From Chlorella sorokiniana (lineage: Eukaryota; Chlorophyta; Trebouxiophyceae; Chlorellales; Chlorellaceae), in contig CP084614.1 in the NCBI GenBank assembly GCA_025917655.1, positions 1,736,001 to 1,800,000 on the forward strand: a stretch of DNA of 64,000 nucleotides. Direction: 5' to 3'. The position numbers and the translations under genes were made by a program. The notes under the pieces were generated by a model. The model was not told the DNA's origin. It saw only the letters and a program-made list of their open reading frames with translations, and ran no database searches. This document shows, one piece after another, positions 23,051-40,520 of this stretch (position 1 is the first letter of the stretch; the number at the start of each line of letters is the position of its first letter).

Positions 23051-23661
23051 CAATGGATTCAACCCGTGACTTGACTGGGTGCTGGCAGGCCCTGGGCTGA
23101 GCCGCCGCCAGGCACTAACCTGTTCTGCGGTTTTAAACTGGATGAGCCCTCCTGATATGCAGCTTCTATTGGAGTTTCGGCAGTTTCAGCACCGCCTTGC
23201 GTGCCATCAGGACGCGCACACGGCATGGGGAAGGCAAACTCCCAATCTCCGCTGCCAGCAGACGCTGGGTACCTTCCTATCAACAATTATTCAAAACTGA
23301 ACAGGCAAGGTTGACTTCATCGCGCAACATGCGGCCCCAGGTGCATCTCCCGATGCAGCACAGCTCATCATGCTGCGCCAATCGGTGGGCGAGTGACTTG
23401 CAGCAAGCTGGCAGCAATTGGTTGCCAGTCAATTATGGGTTGCATGAAAACAGGGGTGCATATGGGGTAACAGCGGCAGGAGAGGAAGCAGTCAAGTTTA
23501 AAGAGCTGTGCGTGAGAGGTTGGGAGCGGGCGTGGAAGGAGGGCTTTCGCCGTGAGGGGCGGTCAAAGGCAACAAGCAGAACAGAGCAAGGAACACCCAA
23601 GAGCTAGCAGAAAGAAGCTTGGAAAACCATGCCAGCCCTCCAGGCAGGTGGCAAGCGCGCG
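23051..23661. other. Intergenic: FtsHi 3' region and JMJD6 promoter
   Basis: 611 bases between two minus-strand genes, presumably FtsHi 3' UTR followed by the JMJD6 promoter. Some stretches are less GC-rich. ORFs here have no recognisable motifs and no TGTAA was seen on the minus strand. Confidence 0.5.
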
Positions 23662-29522
<5,861 letters not shown>

Positions 29523-30007
29523 GCTGGCCGCTGCCAGGCCACGCTGCGCTCAACAGCCGCCCCAGACAGTTTCGAGGTACCGAGAGGCCAGCCAGAGCCC
29601 ACAATGCGCTGCGGAATGAAGCAGCTGCGGAAGTGTTGGCAGGCCTGTCGCTGTCCCAAGCAGCCTGACCTCGCTCAGATGCTGCACAAATGCGCATGCA
29701 TATGAAGCACAGCCCAGCAATGCCCTTTCATTGTCAGCATGTCGGGGTGGCAGGTGGTCGACGGAATCCATTGAAGGCTTCGACTCTGCCGATCGGAGGG
29801 CACCTGCTTTGCTGGCGGTGGCTCCCTGCTGCTCCCATCAGGGCTTTGATCAGAGCTCCGACGCGGTATCCTTCGTTTCCAGCAGCCTCCACCGCTTCTG
29901 AGCTCTTCCTGAGTAGGGTCGCCACTACTGCAGGTCAGGCGGCGTGTGCTGCAGCCGTGGGCCCGGTTACACAATATTTTCCTCACAAAGCCTCGAATAG
30001 CAGCAGC
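29523..30007. other. Divergent promoter of FtsHi and ATP synthase e
   Basis: 485 bases between oppositely directed ATGs of a plastid and a mitochondrial protein gene. No coding sequence is supported; the region presumably holds both promoters. Confidence 0.6.
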
Positions 30008-30478
30008 ATGAACCCTTACAGCGGCACATCCACCCTAGCCAAGGTGAGGCAACCCAGCCAAGCGGGGACAAGGCCGTGCGCTTGCCTTGGACTGAATTCA
30101 GATCGGAGGAGTGCGGATGCCACAATGTAAGGGCCGCGGCGGCCCGACCAGCCGCCGAAGGCCTCGCTCTTGCCGCCGCCCGAACCCCGCGACAGCAACT
30201 GCACGGGCCCTTGACAGCTCCACACGTCTTTTCCTGTCGCTTCCAGGTGTTGCGGTTCTCAGCAGTGGGTGTGGGCCTGGTTTATGGCTCCGTCAAGATG
30301 TCATACTACAAGGCAAGTGCAAGGGCAGGGCTGGCGCGATGAGCCTGCCTGCAGCCTCCCTCGACTCCCATCGTTGTCGTGCGACCGATGAGACGCAACA
30401 CTCTCTGCGTCCCTCTCCCTCCCACACCCGCCCTCGCAGAGCCAAGCAGCAAAGGCAGCCAAGCAGGCGCACCACTGA
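30008..30478 (+). CDS. Mitochondrial F1Fo-ATP synthase subunit e (46 aa)
   Basis: Small single-span subunit of mitochondrial ATP synthase, plant-type E chain, involved in dimerisation of the enzyme. Exons 30008-30043, 30247-30312 and 30440-30478 total 141 bases and code 46 residues, starting MNPYSGTSTLAK. The core is VLRFSAVGVGLVYGSVKM, a hydrophobic segment with the GxxxG-like spacing expected for this family, then SYYK and a Lys/Ala/His-rich end (KAAKQAHH). It is somewhat shorter than land-plant homologues. The second intron has a GC donor (AAG|GCAAGT). A TGTAA element lies 141 bases after the stop. The gene is too small and intron-split to appear as an ORF. Confidence 0.85.
30313..30439 (+). 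other. GC-AG intron 2 of ATP synthase e
   Basis: Donor AAG|GCAAGT and acceptor CTCGCAG|AGCCAA. Splicing joins SYYK to SQAAKAAKQ in frame. The donor matches the consensus of known GC-AG introns. Confidence 0.8.
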
Positions 30479-31256
30479 AGCACATTTGGCTGACCCTACA
30501 AACCTCCCCGCTGCTGCATCCTGTGTCCCCTGTTTCAGTGCGTCCTCGTGCTCACTTCTTTCCTCCCTGGCGTACCGCCTCATGCGCACAACCCGCAACT
30601 ACACAGCCAGCTGAAGGTTGTAACCAAATTGTTGTCACAGGCTGTGCTGAAGTATGCCCTGAAAGCAATTCGTGCAGCCGAAGATTGGCTCTCAACACGA
30701 GTCAGGTGTAGGAAAGGAGGAGTGTCAACGCAAGTACAGAAGGGCAGCATGCCTCAGGCTTGAAGGGGGAGGAGGAGGCAGCTTCACCAACCACGCTGCT
30801 CAGCGATCCAGCGGCAGGCAAGGCAGGGGGGCTGGACTGGATTTGCAATAACGTGCAGGGGCGAAGGAAAAAGGACAGCATGCATTGCAGAGGGCTCCTT
30901 GAACAATCAAACCGCTCTCACACAGCGGACAATCTGGCTCAAAAGGGAGGGGGCAAGGGATAGTTGGGTGCTGGAGTGCGCGTGTGAGAGGGGGCGGGCG
31001 GGGCGAGAGGCTGGGGGTGGGTGCTGAAGGGTCATGAAAGAAGGGGATGCAGGCGCACGGTGCAGCCCAGGCAGCCGGCGCGATCGCGGCGAGCCGGCCC
31101 AAGCCACAGCCATCATCCAGCAGTCAATTCGTACAGACGCGTTTGTTATAAGATGCAGCAGCAAAAAGGAATGGGGAGTGCAGAGCTGCACCTTGCACCG
31201 GCCGCGGTCTCCAACTGTGTCCTCGTGTGGCCGGCAGTGCCAGCGGCCGAGCCACG
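30479..31256. other. Convergent 3' region
   Basis: 778 bases between the ATP synthase e stop and the AP2-gene stop. It holds the plus-strand TGTAA at 30619-30623 and probably a long AP2-gene 3' UTR. No conserved coding sequence was seen on either strand. Confidence 0.55.
30619..30623 (+). terminator. TGTAA poly(A) signal of ATP synthase e
   Basis: TGTAA 141 bases after the ATP synthase e stop codon, in the expected strand and distance for chlorophyte 3' ends. Confidence 0.6.
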
Positions 31257-32541
31257 TCAGCTCAGCATGCTCGCCAGCATCGCATCATCCTCGGCAGAGG
31301 GCGCGCTTGGCGCAAACAGGCGGCCCACCAAGTCGTCTGCACAGGCAGGGAATCGCAGGCAGCCGGGCAGTTGAGCAGAGCAGCGCCGCGACACCGGCCT
31401 GCAAGCCAAGCAGACCCGTGGCCGCAGGACAGGAATGCGCAGAGCACAGGCTGGTTGGCTGTCTGCGTCAAGAGAGGCAGGGGCGAGGGCGGAGGCGCAC
31501 CGCCGCTGGAGTGATGGGAGTTGAAGCCTGCAGGGACGAGCTGGTCGTCGCCGCCGCGCCTCCCTCAGCTCTTCCTCGAGCACCGCCAGGCTGGAGCTGC
31601 ACGCCAGGCGGGACATGGCATGCAGGTCAACACACGGTGCGGCGCGGTGCCAGCCACGCCCCCTGAGCTGGGAGGCACAGCGGCCGGGCAGCAGGCACAG
31701 CGTGCAGCCCTCTGCTCCAATCCAAGCACTTGTAGGCCCCAGGGCTCCCACCCACCTGAACGTGTTGGTGCGGCGAATGGGTTGCCCCAGGGGCCCCAGC
31801 TTGCCGGCATCGCCGCTGCCGCCGCTCGGGGGACTGCAGAGGAGAGGGGGAAAGGACAAGCAGCGACGTCCCTCAGCACTAGCTGTGCGCCAAAGCACCT
31901 GCTGTGTGCAACAGTAAAGCGAGCTGAAGCATTGATTGAGCCAAGAGCTAGCTAATGCCCCTCCCCCCCCGCCCCCCCCTTCAAGAAGCAGTGCTCACGT
32001 GGCGGCCTCCCCGCGCCGCCCGCGTGCATGCCGCCGTGGGGCGCCTCCTGGAGCGCCTCGGGCCCCGCCAGGCTGAGCTGGTTCATGGACATGGACTTTG
32101 ATATCTTGCGGGGGCGCGCGTACTCCATGGCAGCCAGCGCCTCGTCCTCCTCGTCAAAGAAGGGGGCTGCGGGGCAGAGCGCCAGAGGGGGGGGCCCAAG
32201 GAGGACTGTGTGGGTGCGATGGATCAGGAGTGTGCTGCTGACACTGCTGCAGAGGCACGTGCAGTAAAGGCCAACCCTGGCGAGTGCGGCGTGCTGCGGC
32301 GGCCCCTCTTCCTGCCCGGCCAGCCTCACCCGACAGGTCCATCAGGTTGCCCATGGAGCGGCTCTTGAACATGCCCGCGCCGCCACGCCCGCCGCCCGGG
32401 TTGCCGCCGCCGCCGCCGCCGTTGCCCTCACCGCCGCCGCCCAGTGCGGGCGCTGCGTCCGGCATGTCCCGGATGAAGTCCAGCAGCTCGTTTGTGTCCA
32501 GGTCCAGGGCATCCACCATGGAGTCGCCGCCACCCACCATC

Positions 32542-32572
<31 letters not shown>

Positions 32573-33834
32573 TGCCGCCGCCGGTGATGTCCTGCAAACG
32601 GGAGGCGGGGAGGATGCGTGACTGGCAGGTGAAGCTGGGGGTGAGGGAGGTGAGCGTGTGTGGCAGGGTGGAGGCGCAAAAGGGGGAAAGGGCAGGGAGG
32701 GGGAGGTTTAATGCCCCTTGAGAAGGCGGGACGGGACTGGCACCGAAACCCGTGACGGCAGCCGTGCAACAACCACACATGCCGGCTCGAGTGACCCCGG
32801 CATGCCGGTTGCCCCCTCGAAGCCGCCACCTGCCGTGCCTCCCGAAGCCTGCCTGGCGCCCGCTCACCTCCCCCGCCATCTCAAACGCCTTGAACAGGTC
32901 CCGGTCGTTCATCAAGTCGGACAGCCCGCCCTCCTCCTTGACTGCACAGGGAGGGATGGGGGGCAGGGGAGGCGGGAGGAGGTGGGTGGGGGCTGGTGTG
33001 CCGACGGAGTGGCAGCAGGCGAGGGCGCAGCATGCGCGGGGTGGGGCCGCCTGTGCGCCAGCCCTCCTTTGGCGTGCCTGCGGGAGCGGCGGCAGGGGTG
33101 CAGCCCGCCCCCGCGTGCCTCCACCCTGCCTGCCGCCCCTCGTGCTCACGTGTGAAGGCGGGCTCAGACTGGATGCGGTGCATGCGCTTGCCCAGAGCGC
33201 TGCCGCCGCCTGGCGACGCCGCCAGCCCACCCTGGCCCTGGGATTGGCCGCCGCCGGGATGCGCGTGCCGCTGCTGCGCCGCCGCCTGCTGGCTGGGGAT
33301 GAGGTGCGTCTCGCTGCCCACCCGCACCAGCAGCGGCTGGCTGGAGGCGCCGGCCGGCAGCGGCAGAGGCAGCGGCAGCGGCGCGGGCGCCGGCGGCGGC
33401 AGGGCCCCGCTCGAAACCACCGCCGGCCCGCCGAACAGGCCGCCGCCGGCGCCAAACTGCAGCTGCAGGCCGCCGCCGGGCAGCGCCACAAAGCCCGACT
33501 CAAGGGGGACCGTCGCAGGTGGCCGCCGCCGCCGCCACAGCCGCCGTTGCCGCTGTCATGTGCTGCTGCGTGGACGCCGCTGCCGAGCTGCGCAGGTTGG
33601 GCGCCGACGCGGCGCGTGCCACTGCGGCGGCAGCCGCGGTGTGCGGCGCCCCGGCAGGCGCCCGGCCCCCTCAGGCGCCGCCCGCTGCGGCTGGTGCGCT
33701 GCTGCGTCCACGCGGGCGCGCGCGGCGTGCCGCCGCTGCCCTCCTCGTCGCTCAGCCCGTCGCTGCCATCGCTGGCTGCCTCGTCCTCATCCGACGATGC
33801 GAGTGCGGCGGCGCGGGAGCGGCCGTGGTGCCGC

Positions 33835-33872
<38 letters not shown>

Positions 33873-36866
33873 TCCCTCCTCCCCCAGCAGGTGCGCCACC
33901 TCGGGCGGCACCTCGTCCTTGAAGTTCACGTAGCTGTGGGCCTCCTTGGGCTTGAGGCGCCACAGAGCGCGGTCGTACGCACGCGCAGCCTCCTCCTCGC
34001 TGCAAGAGCGCGGAAGGGAGTTGCGGCGTGGTGGGCAGCGGGCAGGCTGGGAGGCAGCCAGCAGTGCCGCGTGCGCCACGTCGCCAGTCGCGCGCGGACG
34101 CTGCCAGCTGTACGTGCGAGAGGCAAGCAAGGGCCGGCTCGCCGGCTGCCCGCCCACCAAACCACGACGCCTTGCACCGCTGGTCCCCCCTCACTCACAC
34201 CCACACCCTCTCGCCTGTCGAAGAGCTCGCGGTACGCCCAGCGCCGGTTGACCATCACCTTGGCCTCCCACTTGCCCTTCTTCTTGCTGACGCCGCGGAA
34301 GCGCGAGCTCTTGTCCATCGGCTTGACGCCCAGCGCGCGCTGCAGATTTTCGCGGTCCAGGCCGCTGCGGGGGTGGGAAGTGGGCGTGGGATGTGTGGGT
34401 GATGAAAGAGGGGGTGAGAAGCGAGCGTGGGGGTGTGTTCTTTTTGCGTTTTGTGGGGCTGACTCTAGGCGCGGGTCGGCAGCTGCCGAGCCAGAGCCCC
34501 GGCAGCCCCTTGCATCCACCTTCTCCCCCTGCGCCGGCCTCCCCGCAGGTGCAGGGCATCAGCCCCCCTGTACATCCACACCCACACCCAGCCACCCAGC
34601 CACCCACCTGTACACCGCCACCTCCTCGGGCGAGTAGTTGGCGGGCGGGAAGTTGGTCTGGGCACTGTCGCCGTGCAGGGCGAGGGAGACGCGGTCGTAC
34701 ACGCGCGCCGCCTCCTCCTCCGTCTCGTAGTACCCCAGGTGCGTCACCTTGCCGTGCACCAGGATGCGGGCCTGCGGGTGGGGGTGTGGGGGGTGTGGGG
34801 GTAGGTGGGTGGGTGGGTGGGGGAGATGTGGGAGATGTGGGCCTACATCTCAAGTGCCCAAGTGGGGCAGATGCGCAAGTCAGGCAGAATGGGAATGGCG
34901 GCACAGCGCCGCGCAAGTGGTGCCGCCACGCAGCAGGCGCGCCGTCACGAGGAGCTTGGGCGCTGGCTGGCGGGGCCACAGAGGCGCGTCGAGCCGGCCG
35001 CCGCCCAACCGCTGCGTGGGCGGCCCCCTGCTGCGCCGCGCACCTGCCACTGGTTCTTGCGGTTGGAGGAGCCCACCCCCATGAAGCGCGAGGTGCGCTG
35101 GCGCGAGGTGAAGCGGCGGCGCGGCGCCTGCTTGATGCGCTCGCTCTTCAGCGTCGTCTTCACCTCCTCACGCGTCTTGCCCGTGAGGGGCGGGATCGCC
35201 TCGCCCGTGTAATCCCCGCGTCAAAGTTGGTCTGCAGGTCAGGAGTGTGTGTGTGTGTGTGTGTGATGGCAAGGGCACCAAAAGCTCGGGCCTCCTGTGG
35301 ATGTTTACGTGACTTTAAGGTCCGCAGGACGACGGCGGGGGCGGGGGAGTGGGAGTTGAGGGCATGTGGGCAAGGGGGAAGAGGCCGTGCAAGGCGAGCG
35401 TGAAGCCGCGGCGCGTCGCCTTCTCAGCGCCACCCCTGCAACCACCCGCTCGCCTGCAGGTTTGGGTTGTCGCGGCCCAGCAGGCCGATGGCGGCGCGGT
35501 CGTACGCGCGCGCGCCGCCGCCTCCTCCGTGTCAAAGTAGCCCACCGACACGCCGCTCTTGCCCAGGGCCGCCACCTGCCCATTGGGGGGGGGATATGAG
35601 CGGTTTGGCAGGCGGCAAGAGGCGGCAGCACATTGCCCGCTGCCACAGCACCGACGCACAAGCGCTTGAGCACCCGCAGCGCCGCTCCCCACCTTGATCT
35701 GCACCCGCCACTTGGCCTTCTTGCGGTCGTACGACACGCCCCGGTAGCGCGACTTGTTCAGCCCGCCGCTGCCCATGCAGTCGGTGGGGCTGCCGTCGCC
35801 CTCGCCGTCGTCCTCGCTGGCAGGGCTGCCGGGCAGGCGCAGCGGCAGCTCCATCGCGGCTGCAAGGGTGTGCGTGTGTGTGTGTGTGGGTTGGGGGGGG
35901 GACAGCTCGGTGGGTGCTGGGTGAAGAGCAAGGAAGCGGGGTTGGAACCCCTTCTGTGCAGCCGGCGGGTGGGGTCCAACGTGCTGGGGGTCCGGCAAGG
36001 CGCTGGGGTGCAGCCGGGCCGCACTGCGACAAGAGCACAGAGTCAGCAAGCGCACCCGAGTGCGAGGAGGAGGGGTTGGCGTGCTCCTCCGGGTCCAGCT
36101 TGACCAGGCTCCGCGTGTTGATGGGCAGCGGCAGCGGAACCCCTGGCCGTGCACGCCCTGCAGGCCGCCCAGGTGAGGGTTTGGCACCAGCTGCGGCGCC
36201 AGCGGCGGGGCCAGCCCGCGCCGGGCGCCAGCGCCATGCCCGACGACAGCTGCGAGCTGAGGTCCGACAGTTGCGGGAAGCCACCCGAGCTGTGGCCGCC
36301 CATCGGCAGCGCGCCTGGGCCGCCGCCGGGCTGCTGCGCCAGCGCAGGGCTGCCGCCGCACAGCTGCGGCGGCACGCCGGTGCCAGGCGGGGGCGACGGC
36401 GTGCTGCTGTAGGGCAGCCCCGGCAGGGAGGTCAGCGAGCTGGGCACTCCCGTGATCCCCGCGCCCGCCATGCCGCCCTGCCCGCCATGCTGTTGGGGGA
36501 AGAAGGGCGCGGAGGCGGGCAGCGGCTTGCCCGACAGCACCAGCGGCTGCTGGCCGCCGCCCGCCGAGGGGCCCAGCTCAAAGCTGGGCAGCGCCGGCAT
36601 GCCGACGCCGCCATGCAACAGCTGGGGCGCGCGCCGCCGCCGTACGCGCCGCTTCCCTGCGCTGCATGCTGCTGCTGCGCCCCACCCCACAGCTCAGGGG
36701 AGGTCATGGGGTAGAGCTGCTGCTGCTGCTGCTGCGGGTGCGCCCCTGCATGCCTGCCAGCCTGTGACGCTCCGAAACGCCGTGCGTTGAGGGGCAGGGG
36801 GGCCGCCAGCATGCGCTGGAGGCGGCCGCCTGCGAAGGGAAGGGCAGCCTGCACGCAAGAGGGCAA
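31257..36866 (-). CDS. AP2-type transcription factor with three AP2 domains
   Basis: DNA-binding regulator of the plant AP2/ERF family. A Gln/Gly/Pro-rich N-terminus (PQLSDLSSQLSSGMALAPGA) leads to three AP2 units. Unit 1 (about 35460-35760) has SRYRGVSYDRKKAKWRVQIK and VGYFDTEEAAARA. Unit 2 (about 34620-35090) has SRFMGVGSSNRKNQWQ and LGYYETEEEAARVYD. Unit 3 (about 33915-34320) has SRFRGVSKKKGKWEAKVMV and SEEEAARAYDRALW. The long disordered C-terminus contains a poly-Gly run coded at about 33833-33880, acidic patches and Ser motifs preceded by basic residues (HRIQSEPAF, FKSRSMGNLMDL, SKSMSMNQLSL, IRRTNTF). It ends DAMLASMLS at TGA 31257-31259. The start is unsure: the frame reaches a TTG at 36866, and in-frame ATGs begin at 36812, so an upstream exon is likely. 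Frame slips occur, for example near 35505 and in the N-terminal region. Confidence 0.87.
34787..34822. repeat. G-rich (GGGT)n tract with G-quadruplex potential in an AP2-gene intron
   Basis: At least four GGG runs separated by one to three bases on the plus strand. On the transcript it is a C-rich tract before the acceptor CCGCAG. Confidence 0.7.
35243..35265. repeat. (GT)n microsatellite before an AP2-gene 3' splice site
   Basis: In the transcript sense (CA)n ending shortly before CTGCAG|ACCAAC, the start of the second AP2 unit's upstream exon. Confidence 0.8.
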
Positions 36867-37608
36867 GCCAAGAGCGCTCAGCTGGAAAGCGCAGCAGCTG
36901 GGCCGAAACGTCTTGGGGCGATATCTGGCGCGGGCGTCGTGGTGAGGTTGCCCACGGCGGCTCTGATGGCTGTGCCCTTGTCATGCATTTGTCCAGGCAA
37001 ACACGATGACGTGAAATTGGCGCTGGCAGAGTCTGGCACACCCTGGGGAGCACCCTGGCCCGGCCCCAGACATGGCGGGGGCCTAGGAGATCAAGGCGCC
37101 AATTTGCTGCCGCCACGCTGCTAATTGAGCTAATGCGTGAGCTAGCGCAACAGGCGGAGCCCTCATTGCTCCTCTCGGGACCAGGGAACGGGGATTCCTG
37201 GTGTCCGGCGGGCGAGACGCTCCATCTGCGCACATTGGTATAGAATCGACAGGAAACTCGCCTGGACACGGCAGACAAGACCTCGGAGCCCAGGACAATG
37301 CCGGTGGCGAGAGAGCAGAGCGTTCAGCGCTGTTCCTGGTTGCTGTCACGGAGACAAAGACACAAGACACACACTAGAGGGTCGTGACGGTCATGAATCC
37401 ACAAATGGGGCAGGCCCGAGAGTGATATCGGGAGCGTCCAGCTGTACTTCTCGAGCAAGCGCGGGGGCAAAAGAACTGCACGGCGCCGCCCCCAGCCCCC
37501 GATCGAGACTTGATTGACCATCGCAAGCTTCCGTTTCCCATCCCAGCCCGTTCAGCCCTTGTTCCCTACTTTGCAGTCGGGCTCTGTCTAGCTCGACAAG
37601 TGGCTGTT
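36867..37608. other. Divergent promoter of AP2 gene and PG synthase
   Basis: 742 bases. The part nearest the AP2 gene likely includes its 5' UTR or first exon, because a good acceptor (GCGTGCAG) precedes GCTGCCC near 36850. Nothing else coding is supported. Confidence 0.5.
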
Positions 37609-38942
37609 ATGCCCTCCATGTTGAGATCTGTATCAGTGAGCAAGGATCCCTTCCCAGCAGCAGCAGGAGGGCAGCACACGGGGCATGCCGTCGCGCGCCC
37701 GGTCGCGGTGTGTGCCCGACTGCCAGCAATAGCAAAACGCTGCCCTGAAGCGTTCACGGGGCTCAGGCCACGGCAGTTGCTCGTTGAAAAGCAGGAGCAG
37801 CGGCAGCAACAACAATACAGGCAGCAGCGGGGCCAGTGTGGGTCTTTGCCCAGCGTGCGAGCAGAAGCGGCAAGCAGGTCTGGGCGAAGCGGCCGCAATG
37901 TGAGTGAGCTTGCATTTCACACTATCGAGCCGTACGTCACCTTCGGCGGATGTTGCAGGCATGATACGCTGCTGCGTGCATCTTCACCTGTCCTTCCATT
38001 CATGCTCCGCAGATTCTCACGCTCCCCACCATGCTGACCCTAGCACGTGTGGCGGCAGTTCCGGCGCTGGTCGCTGCCTGGTTTTCCACGGCGCCTTGGG
38101 CTGGCGCAGCGTGCACAGCGCTGTTCGTGGGTGCAAGTCTGACTGACTGGCTGGATGGATACCTGGCGCGCAGGCTGGTGGGTGGTGGGGAGGGCGGCAG
38201 AGAACTGCGGAGGCCCCTGCTCAAGCACCACAGCAGGCTTGCCGTAACTGCAGGGCCAGCCCTTGCCCACGGCACCATGCAGCACCCTGCCCTCTCCCCT
38301 CCCCCGCCCTTTGGAGGCGCTGCTACACCGTCACCCTGCGCTGCTTCTCCCGCCGCCCCTGGCGTGCCTGCTGCAGGGCGTGTCGTCCCGCTTTGGCGCG
38401 TTCTTGGACCCTGTGGCGGACAAGCTAATGGTGGCCACGGCGATGGTGCTGCTCAGCACGCAGCCACTGCCCGCGGGCCTGCTGGCTGGCAACGCCTGGC
38501 TGGTGCCGCTGCTCACATGCGGTGGGTGCAGGATGGGGCTGCTGCAGTGCGTCCGGCGACTGGGTGGGCGAGACCGGCCACGGAGTCAGCCTGCTTTGCG
38601 TCTGCCATGGGTGGTTGCGCCTTGGCCGATCCCGTGTGCCCATGCTTGAACTTCTGTGCAGTGATCATTGGGCGGGAGATCACAATGTCGGCGCTGCGCG
38701 AATGGGCAGCCTCGCTGGGGCCGGAGGCGCACTCGGCGGTGGCCGTCAGCTGGGTGGGCAAGTGGAAGACGGCGGCGCAAATGACCAGCCTGACCCTGCT
38801 GCTGCTGCTGCACCAGGGCGGCTTGCCACCAGCCGTCCTGCAGGCAGCGGGCGTGGCGGGCGTGCCGCTGCTGGGCGTGGCTGCGGTGCTGACGGCGTGG
38901 AGCCTAGCGCTCTACTTTGCCGCCCTCTGGCGCTTCTTCTGA
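37609..38942 (+). CDS. PGP1: CDP-diacylglycerol-glycerol-3-phosphate 3-phosphatidyltransferase, plastid
   Basis: Makes phosphatidylglycerophosphate from CDP-DAG and glycerol-3-phosphate, the committed step to phosphatidylglycerol, a thylakoid lipid needed for photosynthesis. Exons 37609-37899, 38013-38177, 38377-38521 and 38662-38942 sum to 882 bases (293 residues) with intact frame. Residues 1-97 are Ser/Arg/Gln-rich like a transit peptide. The mature part begins ILTLPTMLTLARVAAVP. The CDP-alcohol phosphatidyltransferase motif DGx2ARx8Gx3Dx3D is complete: DGYLAR, RLGVSSRF, GAFLDPVAD, with an intron inside the x8 spacer. IIGREITMSALREW matches bacterial PgsA. Several membrane spans follow, ending ALWRFF. 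A second ATG is at 37618-37620. Plastid targeting is inferred from the N-terminus; dual targeting is possible. Confidence 0.92.
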
Positions 38943-39187
38943 CCTGGCCTCGCTGAACCTTGGCATGTGCACATCCCTGATGCTGGCGAAACACAGCAGC
39001 TGCTGGCGGTTGCTGAGGCAAACAAGCAGGTCGGCGCGGCACAGGTTTCCTGTTGACCAGGCCAAAAACAAGCGCGCAGCTTCTTCATGCCCTCGCAACC
39101 TTCCGCTCCTGCCTGCCCTCAACTTCGTGTCACAGCTTGTCATGCATGGGAAAATTGGGCACAGCAACGCTCAACAATGCCAGGCAG

Positions 39188-40197
39188 CTACGAGGGGGCG
39201 GGCATGCCCAGGTTGGATGCCAGCTGGCGCATCCGCGACTTCATGCCGTCTACGCTCTTCGAGTGGGCCTCCTTCATCGCCTGGCCCACCAGCTCATTCA
39301 GCTTCTCCACACCCTGCACAGGCAGCGGCCAGCCCGCGAGTGGAACACAGCAGGGGGCAGGGCAGGGCTTGCCGTCGCACTCTCCTGCTGCGACTGCCTG
39401 CGTGACGCTGTGGCTGGCCTGGCTGCACCCCCACCTGGTCGTACGCCTCCTGCGTGATCTCAACAGACTTGGGCTCCTGGTTGCCGCTCATCACCACGCG
39501 CACAGTCTCATCCGCGCTGTAGCCGTCAAAGTCGGTGCTGCAAAGGGTCGGGAGGCGTGGCCTGAGCTCGTGTGCGGCCTCCCGATTCGCTCGCAACAAC
39601 TGGTGCCTCCATCTTCACAGCCCCCGCTTGCACCATTCCCCGCCCTGCCCCACTCCGCTCACTTGGCCAGCTCCTCCTGCACCTTGGCCGCCTCCACCTG
39701 CACCATCTGCTGCGCCTTCTTCAGGTTCTCCATCAGGTTGCCCATGCCGCCGAAGGGGTTGCCGCCGCCGCCCTGCGACCAGACGCAAGGGCAATGAGCA
39801 GCGGTGCTGGAACGGGGCACAAAGCCTGGCATGGCGCATAGGACCTTCAAATGCAGCATAAATGGGCAGCCCTCCCATGCGAGGAGGAGCAAGCAGCAGC
39901 GGCAGCGCCGCCGCGGCGTCATATCATCACCGCCCGCAGCCGCTGGCCACAGTGGGGAACTCACATCCTCGCCGCCCTTGCCGAAGAGAGCGCGGGTGGT
40001 CAGTGGGCGGCGCTGCTGGACACGGGGCCTGCAAGGAGCGGCAGCTAGGCTACTTGGCGATGGATGCGGTGGAGGTAAGGGCCGACCTGGACCCAACCCA
40101 CACTGCCCAATTGCGTCGATGTTGACGATGCTCACCTCTGGGCCCGGCACTGCTGCTGGAAGGCCCTCTGGGGAGCCACGGAGATGGAGAACGCCAT
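39188..40197 (-). CDS. YbaB/EbfC family DNA-binding protein, plastid
   Basis: Homologue of bacterial nucleoid-associated YbaB/EbfC; plant relatives (STIC2 group) act in chloroplasts. ATG 40197 begins MAFSISVAPQRAFQQQCRAQ, then RRPLTTRALFGKGGED, a short transit-like leader spliced in frame. The domain has GGGGNPFGGMGNLMENLKKA, QMVQVEAAKVQEELAK (helix), TDFDGYSADETVRVVMSGNQ and EITQEAYDQ, then GVEKLNELVGQAMKEAHSKS and a final LASNLGMPAPS. Length and order match the family (about 110 residues after the leader). Exon joins keep frame. The gene is convergent with PG synthase (245 bases between stops) and divergent from prolyl hydroxylase 1. A DNA or ribosome-nascent-chain role in the plastid is inferred. 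Confidence 0.88.
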
Positions 40198-40520
40198 AGT
40201 GGTTTGTCGGGCGAGGTCTGTCTATGCTTCAAAGCTATTAACAATGATGCCAAGGGGACTACATGCAGAGATGAACGGCAATGTAGGTCCTTTCCACCCG
40301 CTTCTGCATTGGGAACGCTCGCAGGCCTCTCCGGCAGCATCATCGTGTGCGTCACCGGGCCATTTTGCCTGACGACCATGTCCTTATCATCGTGACCCCT
40401 CTCTATTATTACGAGCGGCTGCTCAGAACAATCGGCATTCTCGCGACACGGCGTGGTCCGGCTTTGTCGCCTTTATAGGCTCCAGAAGCTTCGTATCAAT
40501 CCTGAGAACACATAACATTT
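40198..40520. other. Divergent promoter of YbaB/EbfC and P4H-1
   Basis: 323 bases, AT-rich compared with the flanks. A TATA-like TTTATAGG lies about 50 bases before the P4H-1 ATG near 40465; its use is unproven. Confidence 0.5.

Noticed and set aside
33833-33880. (GCC)n run as an expanded microsatellite
   Set aside because: It is in frame and codes a glycine run within the AP2 protein.
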